Below, piece by piece: positions 27,756 through 36,292 of a DNA stretch of 64,000 nt. The DNA lies in assembly GCA_964636665.1 (NCBI GenBank), contig CAZWVT010000002.1, positions 1 to 64,000 on the forward strand. The letters run 5' to 3'. The position numbers and the translations under genes were made by a program. Origin of the DNA: JAAYLC01 sp964636665 (GTDB lineage Bacteria > Bacteroidota > Bacteroidia > Flavobacteriales > Flavobacteriaceae). How positions within the stretch are numbered: the stretch's first letter is position 1; each line of letters begins with the position of its first letter. A model generated the notes under the pieces. That model did not search any database and was not told where the DNA came from. It saw nothing but the letters and a program-made list of their open reading frames with translations.

Positions 27756-29804
27756 ATGTCAGACAAAAATTTTCCGCCGGAAGAATCTAAAGAAAACAAT
27801 TCTTCTACAGAACAAAATGAATCTACTGCCTCTTCAGAAGCTGTGCAATCCACGGAAACACAATCTGTATTAGATACTGTGAACGATGAAAATAAAAAAA
27901 TCACTAATACAACTGATTCAGAATCAATAGATGAAAACAATCAAAATCCACCTGATAAAATAGAAGAATCAGATTCTGAAACTATTTCTGAAATATCATC
28001 GGAAGATAAAAATTCAGATTCGGATGACGAAGAAATCAGTAGTTCTGATGATGAGGATAGTGATGATGAAAAAGAAGAAAAAAGTCAAAAAGATTATTCA
28101 AATTTCTCCAAAAAGCAATTAATATCTGAATTGACTCGCTTGTTGAAAGAAGAAAAAATTCAGGATATAAAACAAGATGTTGAAGAAATTCGTTCGGAAT
28201 TTAACAGCAAATTCAATGAAGAATTAGAACAAAAGAAAGAAGAATTTCTTGCAGACGGCGGAAATATAATCGACTTCCACTACTCTACTCCGCTTCGAAA
28301 AGAATTCAATTCGCTTTATTTTGATTACAAAGAAAAGCGGAATAATTACTATAAAAATCTGAAAAAAAATCTTCAAGAAAACCTCAATAAACGTTGGGAT
28401 TTGATTGAAGAATTAAAAGGTTTATTGAATGCGGAAGAAAATATCAATTCCACCTACAAACACTTTAAAGAAATTCAGGAGAAATGGCATACTGCAGGCC
28501 CGATTCCTCGCGATAAATACAATACCGTTTGGAATACTTACCACCATCACGTAGAGAATTTCTATGATTTTCTACACTTGAATCGTGAATTCAGGGATTT
28601 GGATTTCAAACACAATTTGGAAGCGAAATTAAAGTTAATCACCCGTGCTGAAGAATTAGCACAAGAAGCGGATGTCAACAAAGCATTTCGCGAATTACAG
28701 ATGCTCCATAAAACTTGGAAAGAAGATTTAGGTCCTGTTTCCAAAGAATATCGAGAAGAAGTTTGGGATAAATTCAGTGCTGCTACAAAAGTTATTCACG
28801 ACCGTCGTCAAGAACTTTTGGAACAAATGGAAGAACAATATCAGGATAATTATGAAGCTAAAATGCAACTGATAAATTCCATTGCCGAAATTTCAGAATC
28901 GCAACCTACAAACCATAAAGGATGGCAAAATGCCATTCAAAAAGTTCAGGAGCTTCGAGACAATTTTTTTGAAATAGGTCGAGTGCCACGTTCAAAAAAC
29001 AAAGAAATCTGGAAATCGTTTAAAGAAATAACACGTTCATTTAATCAAAATAAGAACAAATTTTATAAAAACCAGAAAAAAGAGCAATTAGCAAATCTTG
29101 ACAAAAAACGAGAATTAATTGCTATTGCCGAACAAAATAAGGACAGTGAAGATTTTGAGGTGGTCACACCATTAATGAAAAAAATTCAGAGCGATTGGAA
29201 AAAAATCGGTCATGTTCCTAGAAAAGACAGTGATAAAATTTGGAAAGAATTCAAAAACGCTTGCAATCATTATTTTGACAGATTACACGCCAAAAGAAAT
29301 AAAGGAAGCGAAGAAGAAATTGCCAATTTAGAAGCTAAAAAATCCCTTCTCGAATCCGCATCCAACACAGAAATAACAGGAAATAGAGAAACCGATTTAC
29401 CCATCATCAAACAATACATTTCTGAATGGAAAAACATCGGTCGGGTTCCTTCTAACCAACGCAATATTGAGCAAAAATTCAATAAAGTTTTAGACGGACT
29501 TTTTGCCAAGTTGGATTTGGGCAAAAAGGAAAAAGAACTCATTAAATTTGACAATAAATTAAACGCACTTGTCAATCAAAATGACGAGCGTCAACTTCAA
29601 AATGAACATTTTTATTTGTCAAAACGAATTGATGAAATCCGTGATGAAATCAGACAATTGGAAAACAATTTGGGCTTCTTCCACAATGTTGATAAAAACA
29701 ATGCTTTGGTAAAAGAAGTTTATAAAAATATCGACAAACACAAAGATGAATTGGAAGTTCTAAAAGCAAAACTTTCTAAAATAAAAGAAATTCGAGAAGA
29801 ATAA
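27756..29804 (+). CDS. DUF349 repeat protein
   Basis: 682 residues. The first 115 or so are acidic and serine-rich, hence disordered. About five DUF349 units follow, recognisable by W-x3-G-x-(V/I)-P-(R/K) cores (for example EKWHTAGPIPRDKYNTVW, SDWKKIGHVPRKDSDKIW, SEWKNIGRVP), then a coiled-coil tail with much Lys/Glu. Cytoplasmic. The repeats are probably all-helical; function is not established. A 14-bp stem terminator follows. Confidence 0.85.
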   Translation: MSDKNFPPEESKENNSSTEQNESTASSEAVQSTETQSVLDTVNDENKKITNTTDSESIDENNQNPPDKIEESDSETISEISSEDKNSDSDDEEISSSDDEDSDDEKEEKSQKDYSNFSKKQLISELTRLLKEEKIQDIKQDVEEIRSEFNSKFNEELEQKKEEFLADGGNIIDFHYSTPLRKEFNSLYFDYKEKRNNYYKNLKKNLQENLNKRWDLIEELKGLLNAEENINSTYKHFKEIQEKWHTAGPIPRDKYNTVWNTYHHHVENFYDFLHLNREFRDLDFKHNLEAKLKLITRAEELAQEADVNKAFRELQMLHKTWKEDLGPVSKEYREEVWDKFSAATKVIHDRRQELLEQMEEQYQDNYEAKMQLINSIAEISESQPTNHKGWQNAIQKVQELRDNFFEIGRVPRSKNKEIWKSFKEITRSFNQNKNKFYKNQKKEQLANLDKKRELIAIAEQNKDSEDFEVVTPLMKKIQSDWKKIGHVPRKDSDKIWKEFKNACNHYFDRLHAKRNKGSEEEIANLEAKKSLLESASNTEITGNRETDLPIIKQYISEWKNIGRVPSNQRNIEQKFNKVLDGLFAKLDLGKKEKELIKFDNKLNALVNQNDERQLQNEHFYLSKRIDEIRDEIRQLENNLGFFHNVDKNNALVKEVYKNIDKHKDELEVLKAKLSKIKEIREE

Positions 29805-29833
29805 AGAAGAATAAATCTTTTGTCGGACAAAAT

Positions 29834-29879
29834 AAAATCTTGCATTGCTATCCTTAACTCAGTATCAATGCAAGATTTT
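29834..29879. terminator. bidirectional intrinsic terminator overlapping the mazG 3' end
   Basis: A 14-bp perfect stem, AAAATCTTGCATTG (29834-29847) with CAATGCAAGATTTT (29866-29879), an 18-nt loop and a T-run. The right arm contains the last codons and most of the stop codon of mazG. It can end both the DUF349 transcript and, on the other strand, the mazG transcript. Confidence 0.8.
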
Positions 29880-30644
29880 TTTGGCTTCGTTCCAAAAAAC
29901 GTCCATTTCTTGTAATGTCATCTCTTTCAATGTTTTCCCATTTTCTTTGGCTTTTTGTTCCAAATATTGAAACCGTTTTATGAATTTTTTATTGGTACGC
30001 TCCAACGCATTTTCCGGGTTGATTTTTAAAAACCGAGCGTAATTAACCATGGAGAACAAAACATCGCCAAATTCTTCTTCTATTTTATCCTGATTTGATG
30101 CATTGATTTCATGTTTCAATTCACCCAGTTCTTCTTGCAATTTTTCAAAAACTTGTTCGGGTTTTTCCCAATCAAAACCAATTCCGGAAACTTTTTCTTG
30201 AATTCTATTTGATTTCACAAGTGCCGGCAATGAGTTTGGCACGCCTTCCAAAACGCTTTTTTTACCCTCTTTCAACTTCAAATTTTCCCAATTTTGTTTT
30301 ACTTGTTCCTCGTTTTCAACTTTTACATCTCCGTAAATATGCGGATGCCGACTGATTAATTTTTCGGAAATCGTATGACAAACATCCGCAATATCAAATG
30401 CATTTTTTTCACTTCCTATTTTCGCATAAAAAACGATGTGAAGCAAAACATCGCCCAATTCTTTTTTAACCTCCTCGAGATTATCATCCAAAATAGCATC
30501 TCCCAATTCGTAAACCTCTTCTATAGTAAGGTATCGCAAACTTTCCATAGTCTGTTTTCTATCCCACGGACATTTTTCGCGCAAATCGTCCATAATATCC
30601 AGCAATCTTTTGAAAGCTGCTAATTGTTCTTCTCTCGAATTCAT
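29865..30644 (-). CDS. mazG: nucleoside triphosphate pyrophosphohydrolase MazG
   Basis: Housecleaning enzyme that hydrolyses NTPs to NMP and pyrophosphate. 259 residues with two MazG domains. The first has the CPWDRKQTMESL segment and the metal motif EEVYELGDAILD...EELGD-type helices (EVKKELGDVLLH). The second has FEKLQEELGELKHEI and EEFGDVLFSMVNYAR. Its ATG abuts the stop codon of the upstream dehydrogenase gene (TAA immediately followed by ATG), so the two form an operon. Confidence 0.95.
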   Translation of the reverse strand: MNSREEQLAAFKRLLDIMDDLREKCPWDRKQTMESLRYLTIEEVYELGDAILDDNLEEVKKELGDVLLHIVFYAKIGSEKNAFDIADVCHTISEKLISRHPHIYGDVKVENEEQVKQNWENLKLKEGKKSVLEGVPNSLPALVKSNRIQEKVSGIGFDWEKPEQVFEKLQEELGELKHEINASNQDKIEEEFGDVLFSMVNYARFLKINPENALERTNKKFIKRFQYLEQKAKENGKTLKEMTLQEMDVFWNEAKKILH

Positions 30645-31454
30645 TTATTTATCCAGTTTAAAATGTTTTTTCAGCATTTTTTCATAAGTCCTATCCGGCA
30701 ATATTTTTTTCAATAAAATAGAGAATTTCTGTGTAAACGAGCCTACTTTGTAATGCACTTTAGGATTCTCTGTATTTACAATCGTATAAATTTTTTCTGC
30801 CAATTTCATCGGATTTTCACCGGAATACACGTGTTCATTCATCAAATCCAAAGACATTTGATAATGTTGTTTATAAGGCGAATCTTCAAGTACAGGAGCG
30901 TGATAGCGTCTTTCAGAAATATTTGTTGCAAAATCGCCCGGTGCTACATTGGTCATTTTTATATTAAAAGGTGTCAATTCGATTCGCATAGCTTCCATTG
31001 CAATTTCCAAAGCAGCTTTGGTAGCCGAATAAATCCCACGATAAGGCAATCCCATATAGCCCGCAATGGAAGTGATGTTGATAATCAAACCTGATTTTTG
31101 AGCGCGCATCGTAGGCAAAACTGCACGAGCAACGAGAATCGGTCCGTAAAAATTGGTTGAAAACGACTTTTCCATTTCTGAAATTGGAATTTCTTCCAGA
31201 GAACCTGTTATCCCGATTCCGGCATTGTTTATAAGTACATCGATTCGATTGGTTTTTGACAATAATTCCGAAACTCCGTTTCTTATTGATTCTTCATCGG
31301 TTACGTCCATTTTTATTAACGGAAAATCTGCATCTTTCACATTTTCAGGATTACGTGAAGTTCCATAAACTGTGTAGTTTTTTGAAACCAGATACGTAGC
31401 CATTGCTTTTCCTAATCCTGATGATGCACCTGTGATGAATATAACTTTGGACAT
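30645..31454 (-). CDS. short-chain dehydrogenase/reductase
   Basis: 269 residues from the ATG at 31454 (MSKVIFITGASSGLG). The frame is open 27 bp further up, but the later start places the Rossmann motif normally. TGASSGLGKA binds NAD(P), NNAGIG follows, and the catalytic set is Ser in ITSIAGYMG and YSATK. The C-terminal part is long and basic, typical of classical SDRs acting on lipids or sterol-like compounds, but the substrate is unknown. Operon with mazG downstream. Confidence 0.85.
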   Translation of the reverse strand: MSKVIFITGASSGLGKAMATYLVSKNYTVYGTSRNPENVKDADFPLIKMDVTDEESIRNGVSELLSKTNRIDVLINNAGIGITGSLEEIPISEMEKSFSTNFYGPILVARAVLPTMRAQKSGLIINITSIAGYMGLPYRGIYSATKAALEIAMEAMRIELTPFNIKMTNVAPGDFATNISERRYHAPVLEDSPYKQHYQMSLDLMNEHVYSGENPMKLAEKIYTIVNTENPKVHYKVGSFTQKFSILLKKILPDRTYEKMLKKHFKLDK

Positions 31455-31578
31455 ATAAAAAATGTTAAATACAAAGGTCATAAATCAGAATGAATTCGAC
31501 CGTATAAATGTGGTTTTTAAATAATCTTTCAAATGAAGTTTACTGCAATGCCGTATTTTTGTTATAAAAATCATTTGA

Positions 31579-32094
31579 ATGAATCGCTTAAATCGAGAAT
31601 ATTTTACCGGAGACGCTATTGACATTGCTCCTGATTTATTGGGTAAAACGTTGGTTCGCAAGTTTGACGATGACTTAGTTTTAAAACTTCCGATAATGGA
31701 AACTGAAGCTTATTTCGGAGCGGAGGATCGTGCCAATCACGCTTGCAAAGGACGCACGCCACGAACTGAAGTCATGTTTGAGGAAGGCGGTTTGGTTTAT
31801 GTTTATTTGATTTACGGAATTCATTGGCTGTTAAACATCGTTACCGGTCCAAAAGAACATCCACAAGCGGTACTTATTCGAGGTGTAACAGGAATTTCAG
31901 GTCCCGGTCGGATCGGAAAGAAATTTAAACTTGACCGATCATTTTATGGTGAAAATATTGAAACTTCTACAAGACTTTGGATTGAAGAAAATACTCAAAT
32001 TAGCGGAAAAATAGAAGTTTCGCCCCGTATAGGAATTGATTATGCCGGAACACCTTGGAAAGATAAATTATGGCGATTTGAATTGAAAACTTAG
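31579..32094 (+). CDS. DNA-3-methyladenine glycosylase (MPG/AAG family)
   Basis: Base-excision repair enzyme removing alkylated purines. The family motifs are present: LLGKTLVRKF, METEAYFGAEDRANHACKGRTPRTEVMFEEG in outline (catalytic Glu in METEAY near 43) and VYVYLIYGIHWLLNIVTG. The protein has 171 residues, slightly short for the family because the region after GPGRIGKKF is compact. A TATTTTTG -7 box lies at 31554-31561. Confidence 0.92.
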   Translation: MNRLNREYFTGDAIDIAPDLLGKTLVRKFDDDLVLKLPIMETEAYFGAEDRANHACKGRTPRTEVMFEEGGLVYVYLIYGIHWLLNIVTGPKEHPQAVLIRGVTGISGPGRIGKKFKLDRSFYGENIETSTRLWIEENTQISGKIEVSPRIGIDYAGTPWKDKLWRFELKT

Positions 32095-32128
32095 TCTTTA
32101 TCGGACAAGACTTATGACCGCTTCGCTA

Positions 32129-32149
32129 TAGGACTTAGGACGTAGGACT
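32129..32149. repeat. three tandem heptamers
   Basis: TAGGACT, TAGGACG, TAGGACT follow each other without gaps in the AT-rich spacer between the glycosylase gene and the SRP RNA. Purpose unknown; the flanking ACTTATGACCGCTTCGC looks like intergenic repeat debris. Confidence 0.6.
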
Positions 32150-32207
32150 CAATATATAAGATAAAAAAATATTAGAAATATTTTTTCGATTTATTCCAAT
32201 AAAAAAT

Positions 32208-32301
32208 GGCAAGCTACCTACATCACACCGCTACGACCGTGTACCCTTGCTGTGTTCCCACCCTGGGGGATTCCACAGGAGCTGGTTGTGTAGGACTTGC
32301 C
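32208..32301 (-). ncRNA. ffs: signal recognition particle RNA (small bacterial type)
   Basis: Read on the minus strand, a 94-nt RNA begins GGCAAGTCC and ends TAGCTTGCC, so its ends pair. The centre has the conserved SRP core: CAGGGTGGGAACACAGCA, i.e. the GGAA tetraloop with the AGCA side of the symmetric loop, and then GGTCGTAGCGGTGTGATGTAGG corresponds to the 3' arm (given here in pieces). It pairs with Ffh for co-translational targeting. A strong promoter precedes it and six Us follow the closing stem. The small open frame across this region on the plus strand is not a gene. Confidence 0.9.
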
Positions 32302-32305
32302 GATG

Positions 32306-32335
32306 CAAAGATACACATTTTACCTGCTTTGTCAA
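32306..32335 (-). promoter_or_regulatory. promoter of the SRP RNA
   Basis: On the minus strand: TTG (complement of 32333-32335), a 19-bp spacer and TATCTTTG (complement of 32306-32313), a full match to the Bacteroidota consensus. The RNA 5' end at 32301 lies at the expected distance. Confidence 0.8.
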
Positions 32336-32390
32336 GATTTTTACATCTCATTTTTAATAAATATCTTGCGTGCCTTAATGTGAATCCCTT

Positions 32391-33434
32391 ATGAAACCGA
32401 TTAAGTTTTTAACTATCATTACTTTATTGCTTTTTATTGTTGCTTGTGGTGATAAAATCGATGATAAATCAAATTTGTTTTCTATTGAAATAGAAAATTC
32501 TAAAAAAAATTATACCCCGGAAGACTTGCTTTCAGCACATATAAATAATGAGAAAGATATTGCTATTGATTCGATTGCTTATTTTTTAAACGGGAAGCGT
32601 GCTGAGTTGGTAAACAATAAAATTTCATTAAAAAATGAGAAATTAGGAGAAAAAGAATTGACAGCTACAATTTATTCCGGAAAAAAGACGTATGAAACCG
32701 GACTTTCGATTCTAATTTTGTCAAATGTCAGACCTGTATTGTACACTTATGAAATTTTAGAAACTTATCCGCACGATATAACTGCTTATACTCAAGGTTT
32801 GGAATTTCACGGAGATACGCTTTATGAAAGCACCGGTCAATACGGTATGTCTTCCTTGCGAAAAACAGATTATAAAACCGGAAAAGTGCTTAAAAAAGTT
32901 AATCTTGCAGATAACTTTTTTGGAGAAGGTCTTACGATTATGAATAATAAAATTTACCAACTTACATGGCAAAGCAAAGCAGGATTTATTTATAATTTGG
33001 AAACGATGGAACAAACCGGAACTTTCTTGTATAATGAAAGTAAAGAAGGTTGGGGATTGTGCAACGATAGAAAAAACATATACAAAAGTGATGGCACCGA
33101 AAAAATATGGACGCTGAATCCAAATACCTTGGCGGAAAAAGAGTATATCGAAATTTATACAAATACGAGTAAGATACGAAGTGTCAATGAATTGGAATGG
33201 GTAGAAGGAAAAATTTATGCCAATATTTATCAACAGTCATCTGTTGCCATTATTAATCCAAAAAACGGTGCCGTTGAAGGCGTTATCGATTTTACCACGC
33301 TTAAAGACCACGTTGCGCAACATCCACAACTTGACGTTCTAAACGGGATTGCATACAAAGGCGAAAAAGACATTTTATATATTACCGGAAAAAACTGGGA
33401 CAAGTTGTTTAAAGTTCGGATTTTGAGGAAATAA
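32391..33434 (+). CDS. glutaminyl-peptide cyclotransferase (plant-type), lipoprotein
   Basis: 347 residues with lipobox IVAC (Cys 19). After an Ig-like N-terminal region (to about 105) comes a beta-propeller of the glutamine cyclotransferase family: PHDITAYTQGLEFHGDTLYES, FFGEGLTI, EGWGLCNDRK, SVNELEWVEGKIYANIYQ (quoted in parts) and LNGIAYKG. The family converts N-terminal Gln to pyroglutamate on exported proteins. Probably acts in the periplasm. No evident operon partner. Confidence 0.88.
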   Translation: MKPIKFLTIITLLLFIVACGDKIDDKSNLFSIEIENSKKNYTPEDLLSAHINNEKDIAIDSIAYFLNGKRAELVNNKISLKNEKLGEKELTATIYSGKKTYETGLSILILSNVRPVLYTYEILETYPHDITAYTQGLEFHGDTLYESTGQYGMSSLRKTDYKTGKVLKKVNLADNFFGEGLTIMNNKIYQLTWQSKAGFIYNLETMEQTGTFLYNESKEGWGLCNDRKNIYKSDGTEKIWTLNPNTLAEKEYIEIYTNTSKIRSVNELEWVEGKIYANIYQQSSVAIINPKNGAVEGVIDFTTLKDHVAQHPQLDVLNGIAYKGEKDILYITGKNWDKLFKVRILRK

Positions 33435-33499
33435 TAAAGAGATATCTTACAAATTCACAACTGCACGCAAGAATTATTTTACACCAACAACCCTTCTTT

Positions 33500-33526
33500 A
33501 TTTCTGTTTCTTCAAACCACAGAAAT
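33500..33526 (+). terminator. weak hairpin between the cyclotransferase and the next gene
   Basis: ATTTCTGT (33500-33507) and ACAGAAAT (33519-33526) form an 8-bp stem with an 11-nt loop, 65 bp after the cyclotransferase stop. No long T-run follows, so terminator function is uncertain. Confidence 0.3.
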
Positions 33527-33555
33527 TCCTTACTTTTAACCAAAAAATTACGGCA

Positions 33556-35076
33556 ATGCGTTTAATGTACGTCTTTGGGCTTTTGTGCAGCCTCATTTTT
33601 TGGAGTTCCTGTCGAAATGATTTTGAAACCGTTCCTAGTACCGGAAATCTTACTTTTTCAAAAGACACAGTTTATCTCGATACGATTTTTTCCAATATTG
33701 GTTCTTCAACTTATACGCTAAAAGTATATAATAACAGTAAAGACGACATCCACATTCCTAACATTAAATTGGGGCAGGGAGAAAATTCAAATTACCGGCT
33801 GAATGTTGACGGAATGAGCGGAAAATCATTTAATAACATAGAAATTCTTGCACGCGACAGTATTTTTATTTTTATCGAAACAACTTTTGACATCAATTCA
33901 CTTCCCACTGATGAAAATGAATTTCTTTATACCGACCAACTTATTTTTGATAGTGGCGTAAAACAACAAAATGTCGAATTGGTTACTTTGATAAAAGATG
34001 CCGTATTTTTATATCCACAACTTTTCCCCGACGGAACTAAGGAAACGCTTATTCTTGGAAGCGGAGACAACACTGTTGAAATTCCCGGGTTTTTTATTCC
34101 TGATGATTATTTGACATTTACCAATGAAAAACCATACGTAATTTATGGTTTTGCGGCAGTTCCTTCAAATAAAACCTTACAAGTTAATGCCGGCGCTCGC
34201 GTTCATTTTCATGCAGAAAGCGGAATTCTCGTCGCTCAAAATGCAAGTATAAAATCCTTAGGTACGCCCAGCAGTAACAAAGATCTCATGGAAAATGAGG
34301 TGATTTTCCAAGGCGACAGATTGGAACCTCGTTTTTCTGACGTTCCGGGACAATGGGGCTACATACGACTAACGAGTGGAAGTGTGGATAATGAATTTCA
34401 TCATACGACCATTAAAAACGGAATGGTAGGTGTTATTGTTGAAGACAGTCCGGTACTTTTTAAGAACGTCCAATTTTACAATCATTCAAATATCGGATTG
34501 TTGGCACGAACAGGTACAATTTACGGTGAAAACATGGTCATCAATAATTGCGGAGAAGTATCGTTGGCACTTCAATTGGGCGGAACTTATGAATTTAATC
34601 ACAGTACTTTTGCCAATTATTGGACCGGCGGTTTCCGGAATTATCCAAGTGTTTTGATCGACAATTCACTGGAGACCGAAGATGCCATATACATTTCCGA
34701 TTTACTGAAAGCAGATTTCACAAATTGCATTATTTATGGCAGCGGACAACGTGAAATAGGATTGTTCCAACATGAAGGCGCTGCTTTTAATTTTAATTTC
34801 CGTAACTCATTGATAAAATTTGAAGATTACAACAATGAGTATGCTGACCATCCGCTGTATGACTTTGACAATCCTCAATTTTATACAACTACTATTTTAA
34901 ATCTCGATCCAAGGTTTCACAACAGTTCCCAAAACAACATGAACATTTCAAAAGGAGAATCCGGTGCTGAAGATATCGGGTTGTCAGGCATTCCTCCATC
35001 GGTTGATTTAAACGGAACTTCAAGAAATACACCGCCCGATGCAGGAGCTTATGAAGCTACAATCATTGAGGATTAG
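33556..35076 (+). CDS. right-handed beta-helix lipoprotein
   Basis: 506 residues, lipobox SLIFWSSC (Cys 19). An N-terminal beta domain (Ig-like, about 30-160) is followed by a pectate-lyase-like beta-helix (about 190-460) with short repeated strands such as NEFHHTTIKNGMVGVIV and NVQFYNHSNIGLLA. A C-terminal DLNGTSRNTPPDAGAYE motif, typical of choice-of-anchor Q type proteins, ends it. Likely exposed on the cell envelope. No catalytic residues could be assigned. Confidence 0.75.
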   Translation: MRLMYVFGLLCSLIFWSSCRNDFETVPSTGNLTFSKDTVYLDTIFSNIGSSTYTLKVYNNSKDDIHIPNIKLGQGENSNYRLNVDGMSGKSFNNIEILARDSIFIFIETTFDINSLPTDENEFLYTDQLIFDSGVKQQNVELVTLIKDAVFLYPQLFPDGTKETLILGSGDNTVEIPGFFIPDDYLTFTNEKPYVIYGFAAVPSNKTLQVNAGARVHFHAESGILVAQNASIKSLGTPSSNKDLMENEVIFQGDRLEPRFSDVPGQWGYIRLTSGSVDNEFHHTTIKNGMVGVIVEDSPVLFKNVQFYNHSNIGLLARTGTIYGENMVINNCGEVSLALQLGGTYEFNHSTFANYWTGGFRNYPSVLIDNSLETEDAIYISDLLKADFTNCIIYGSGQREIGLFQHEGAAFNFNFRNSLIKFEDYNNEYADHPLYDFDNPQFYTTTILNLDPRFHNSSQNNMNISKGESGAEDIGLSGIPPSVDLNGTSRNTPPDAGAYEATIIED

Positions 35077-35107
35077 CTTCAATTCATAGCTGTAAAATAA
35101 ATTGAAG
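35077..35107. terminator. possible terminator hairpin
   Basis: CTTCAATT (35077-35084) and AATTGAAG (35100-35107) form an 8-bp stem directly after the beta-helix gene stop; TTTTT follows at 35114. It lies between two convergent genes. Confidence 0.4.
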
Positions 35108-35149
35108 TATAGATTTTTGGTAAAAATATTATAGAAAGCAACTATTTAA

Positions 35150-35989
35150 TTAAGGCAACCACTTCTTTTCAAAGTTTGGTTTGCGCTTTTCCAGAAATGC
35201 ATCCCTTCCCTCTTTTGCTTCATCTGTCATATAAGCCAATCGGGTTGCTTCTCCTGCAAAAACTTGTTGCCCCACCATTCCGTCATCAGTAAGATTCATG
35301 GCAAACTTCAGCATTTTTATCGAAGTCGGTGATTTGGCAAGAATTTCTTGTGCCCATTGATACGCTGTTTCTTCCAATTCATCATGAGGAATTACAGCGT
35401 TGACCATTCCCATTTCAAAAGCCTCCTGAGCGGAATAATTTCTACCTAAAAAGAAAATCTCCCGTGCTTTTTTCTGTCCGACCATTTTTGCCAAATACGC
35501 ACTTCCATAGCCTCCGTCAAAACTGGTAACATCGGCATCTGTTTGTTTAAAAATGGCATGTTCCTTACTTGCAAGCGTCAAATCGCAAACCACATGAAGG
35601 CTATGACCTCCGCCAACTGCCCAACCGGGAACTACAGCAATTACAGCTTTAGGCATAAATCGAATTAACCGCTGAACATCGAGAATATTTAATCGGTGGT
35701 AGCCGTCATTACCTACATATCCTTGGTGACCTCGAGATTTTTGATCGCCCCCACTACAAAAACTATAAACTCCGTCTTTGGATGAAGGACCTTCAGCAGA
35801 TAACAGCACAACTCCGATAGATGTATCTTCTTGGGCATCGTGAAAAGCATCCAACAATTCAAAAGTTGTATGCGGACGAAAAGCATTTCGCACTTCCGGA
35901 CGATTAAAAGCAATTCTAGCTACGCCGTTATGCTTTTTATAAGTTATATCTGTGTACTCTTTGGCGGTTTTCCAATTAATTTTTGTCAT
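35150..35989 (-). CDS. menB: 1,4-dihydroxy-2-naphthoyl-CoA synthase
   Basis: Crotonase-family ring-closing enzyme of menaquinone synthesis; 279 residues. Visible: HNGVARIAFNRPEVRNAFRP, the substrate-binding loop FCSGGDQKSRGHQGYV, the oxyanion hole in VPGWAVGGGHSLHVVCD, and TDADVTSFDGGYGSAYLA. The other men genes are not in the window. A TATCTTTG box (complement of 36010-36017) lies upstream. Confidence 0.95.
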   Translation of the reverse strand: MTKINWKTAKEYTDITYKKHNGVARIAFNRPEVRNAFRPHTTFELLDAFHDAQEDTSIGVVLLSAEGPSSKDGVYSFCSGGDQKSRGHQGYVGNDGYHRLNILDVQRLIRFMPKAVIAVVPGWAVGGGHSLHVVCDLTLASKEHAIFKQTDADVTSFDGGYGSAYLAKMVGQKKAREIFFLGRNYSAQEAFEMGMVNAVIPHDELEETAYQWAQEILAKSPTSIKMLKFAMNLTDDGMVGQQVFAGEATRLAYMTDEAKEGRDAFLEKRKPNFEKKWLP

Positions 35990-36292
35990 CTTTTTATTTT
36001 ATTAAATCACAAAGATAAGACAATCACTCATAGTGAAATTATTATCTGTAGCATCTATTGAATGCTTCTATAAAGAAGTACGGTAAGCAGAGAATACGAC
36101 CTTAAATTTTATTGTCTATAATCACATTTTTTATAGTGTATTGGTCAACAAAAATCTGTTCTTCCCTAATATTTTATTATATTTATCGTCCAAACTTATA
36201 ATTTTCAAAAACCAATGTTAAACTTATAAATGAAGTTATTTACCTTTCTATTAATTATTAATTTGGATTCATCAACCCCAAAAAACTAAAAT
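35990..36292 (+). promoter_or_regulatory. 303-bp menB-nirK intergenic region with candidate nirK control sequences
   Basis: No gene here. Near menB are TATCTTTG (complement of 36010-36017) and the dyad TCACT-CAT-AGTGA (36024-36036). Before nirK is the inverted repeat AACTT-N7-AAGTT (36221-36237), and AAACTTATAA occurs twice as a direct repeat (36192 and 36220, 28 bp apart). A near-consensus -7 box TTAATTTG is at 36258-36265. The dyad centre is about 32.5 bp upstream of that box, where an activator could bind. The TGA-N6-TCA element found before ccoI, ccoS and ric is not present. Confidence 0.4.

Noticed and set aside
32206..32394. 62-residue plus-strand open frame
   Set aside because: It lies across the SRP RNA gene on the other strand; composition is that of a structured RNA, and no leader or homology supports it.
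32757..33233. 158-residue minus-strand frame
   Set aside because: Antisense to the glutaminyl cyclotransferase; Phe/Ile-rich shadow without start signals.
35990..36292. FNR-like site TTGAT-N4-ATCAA before nirK
   Set aside because: Only a poor match (TTTGG-N4-ATCAA at the end of the region); one half is not conserved, so I did not call it.
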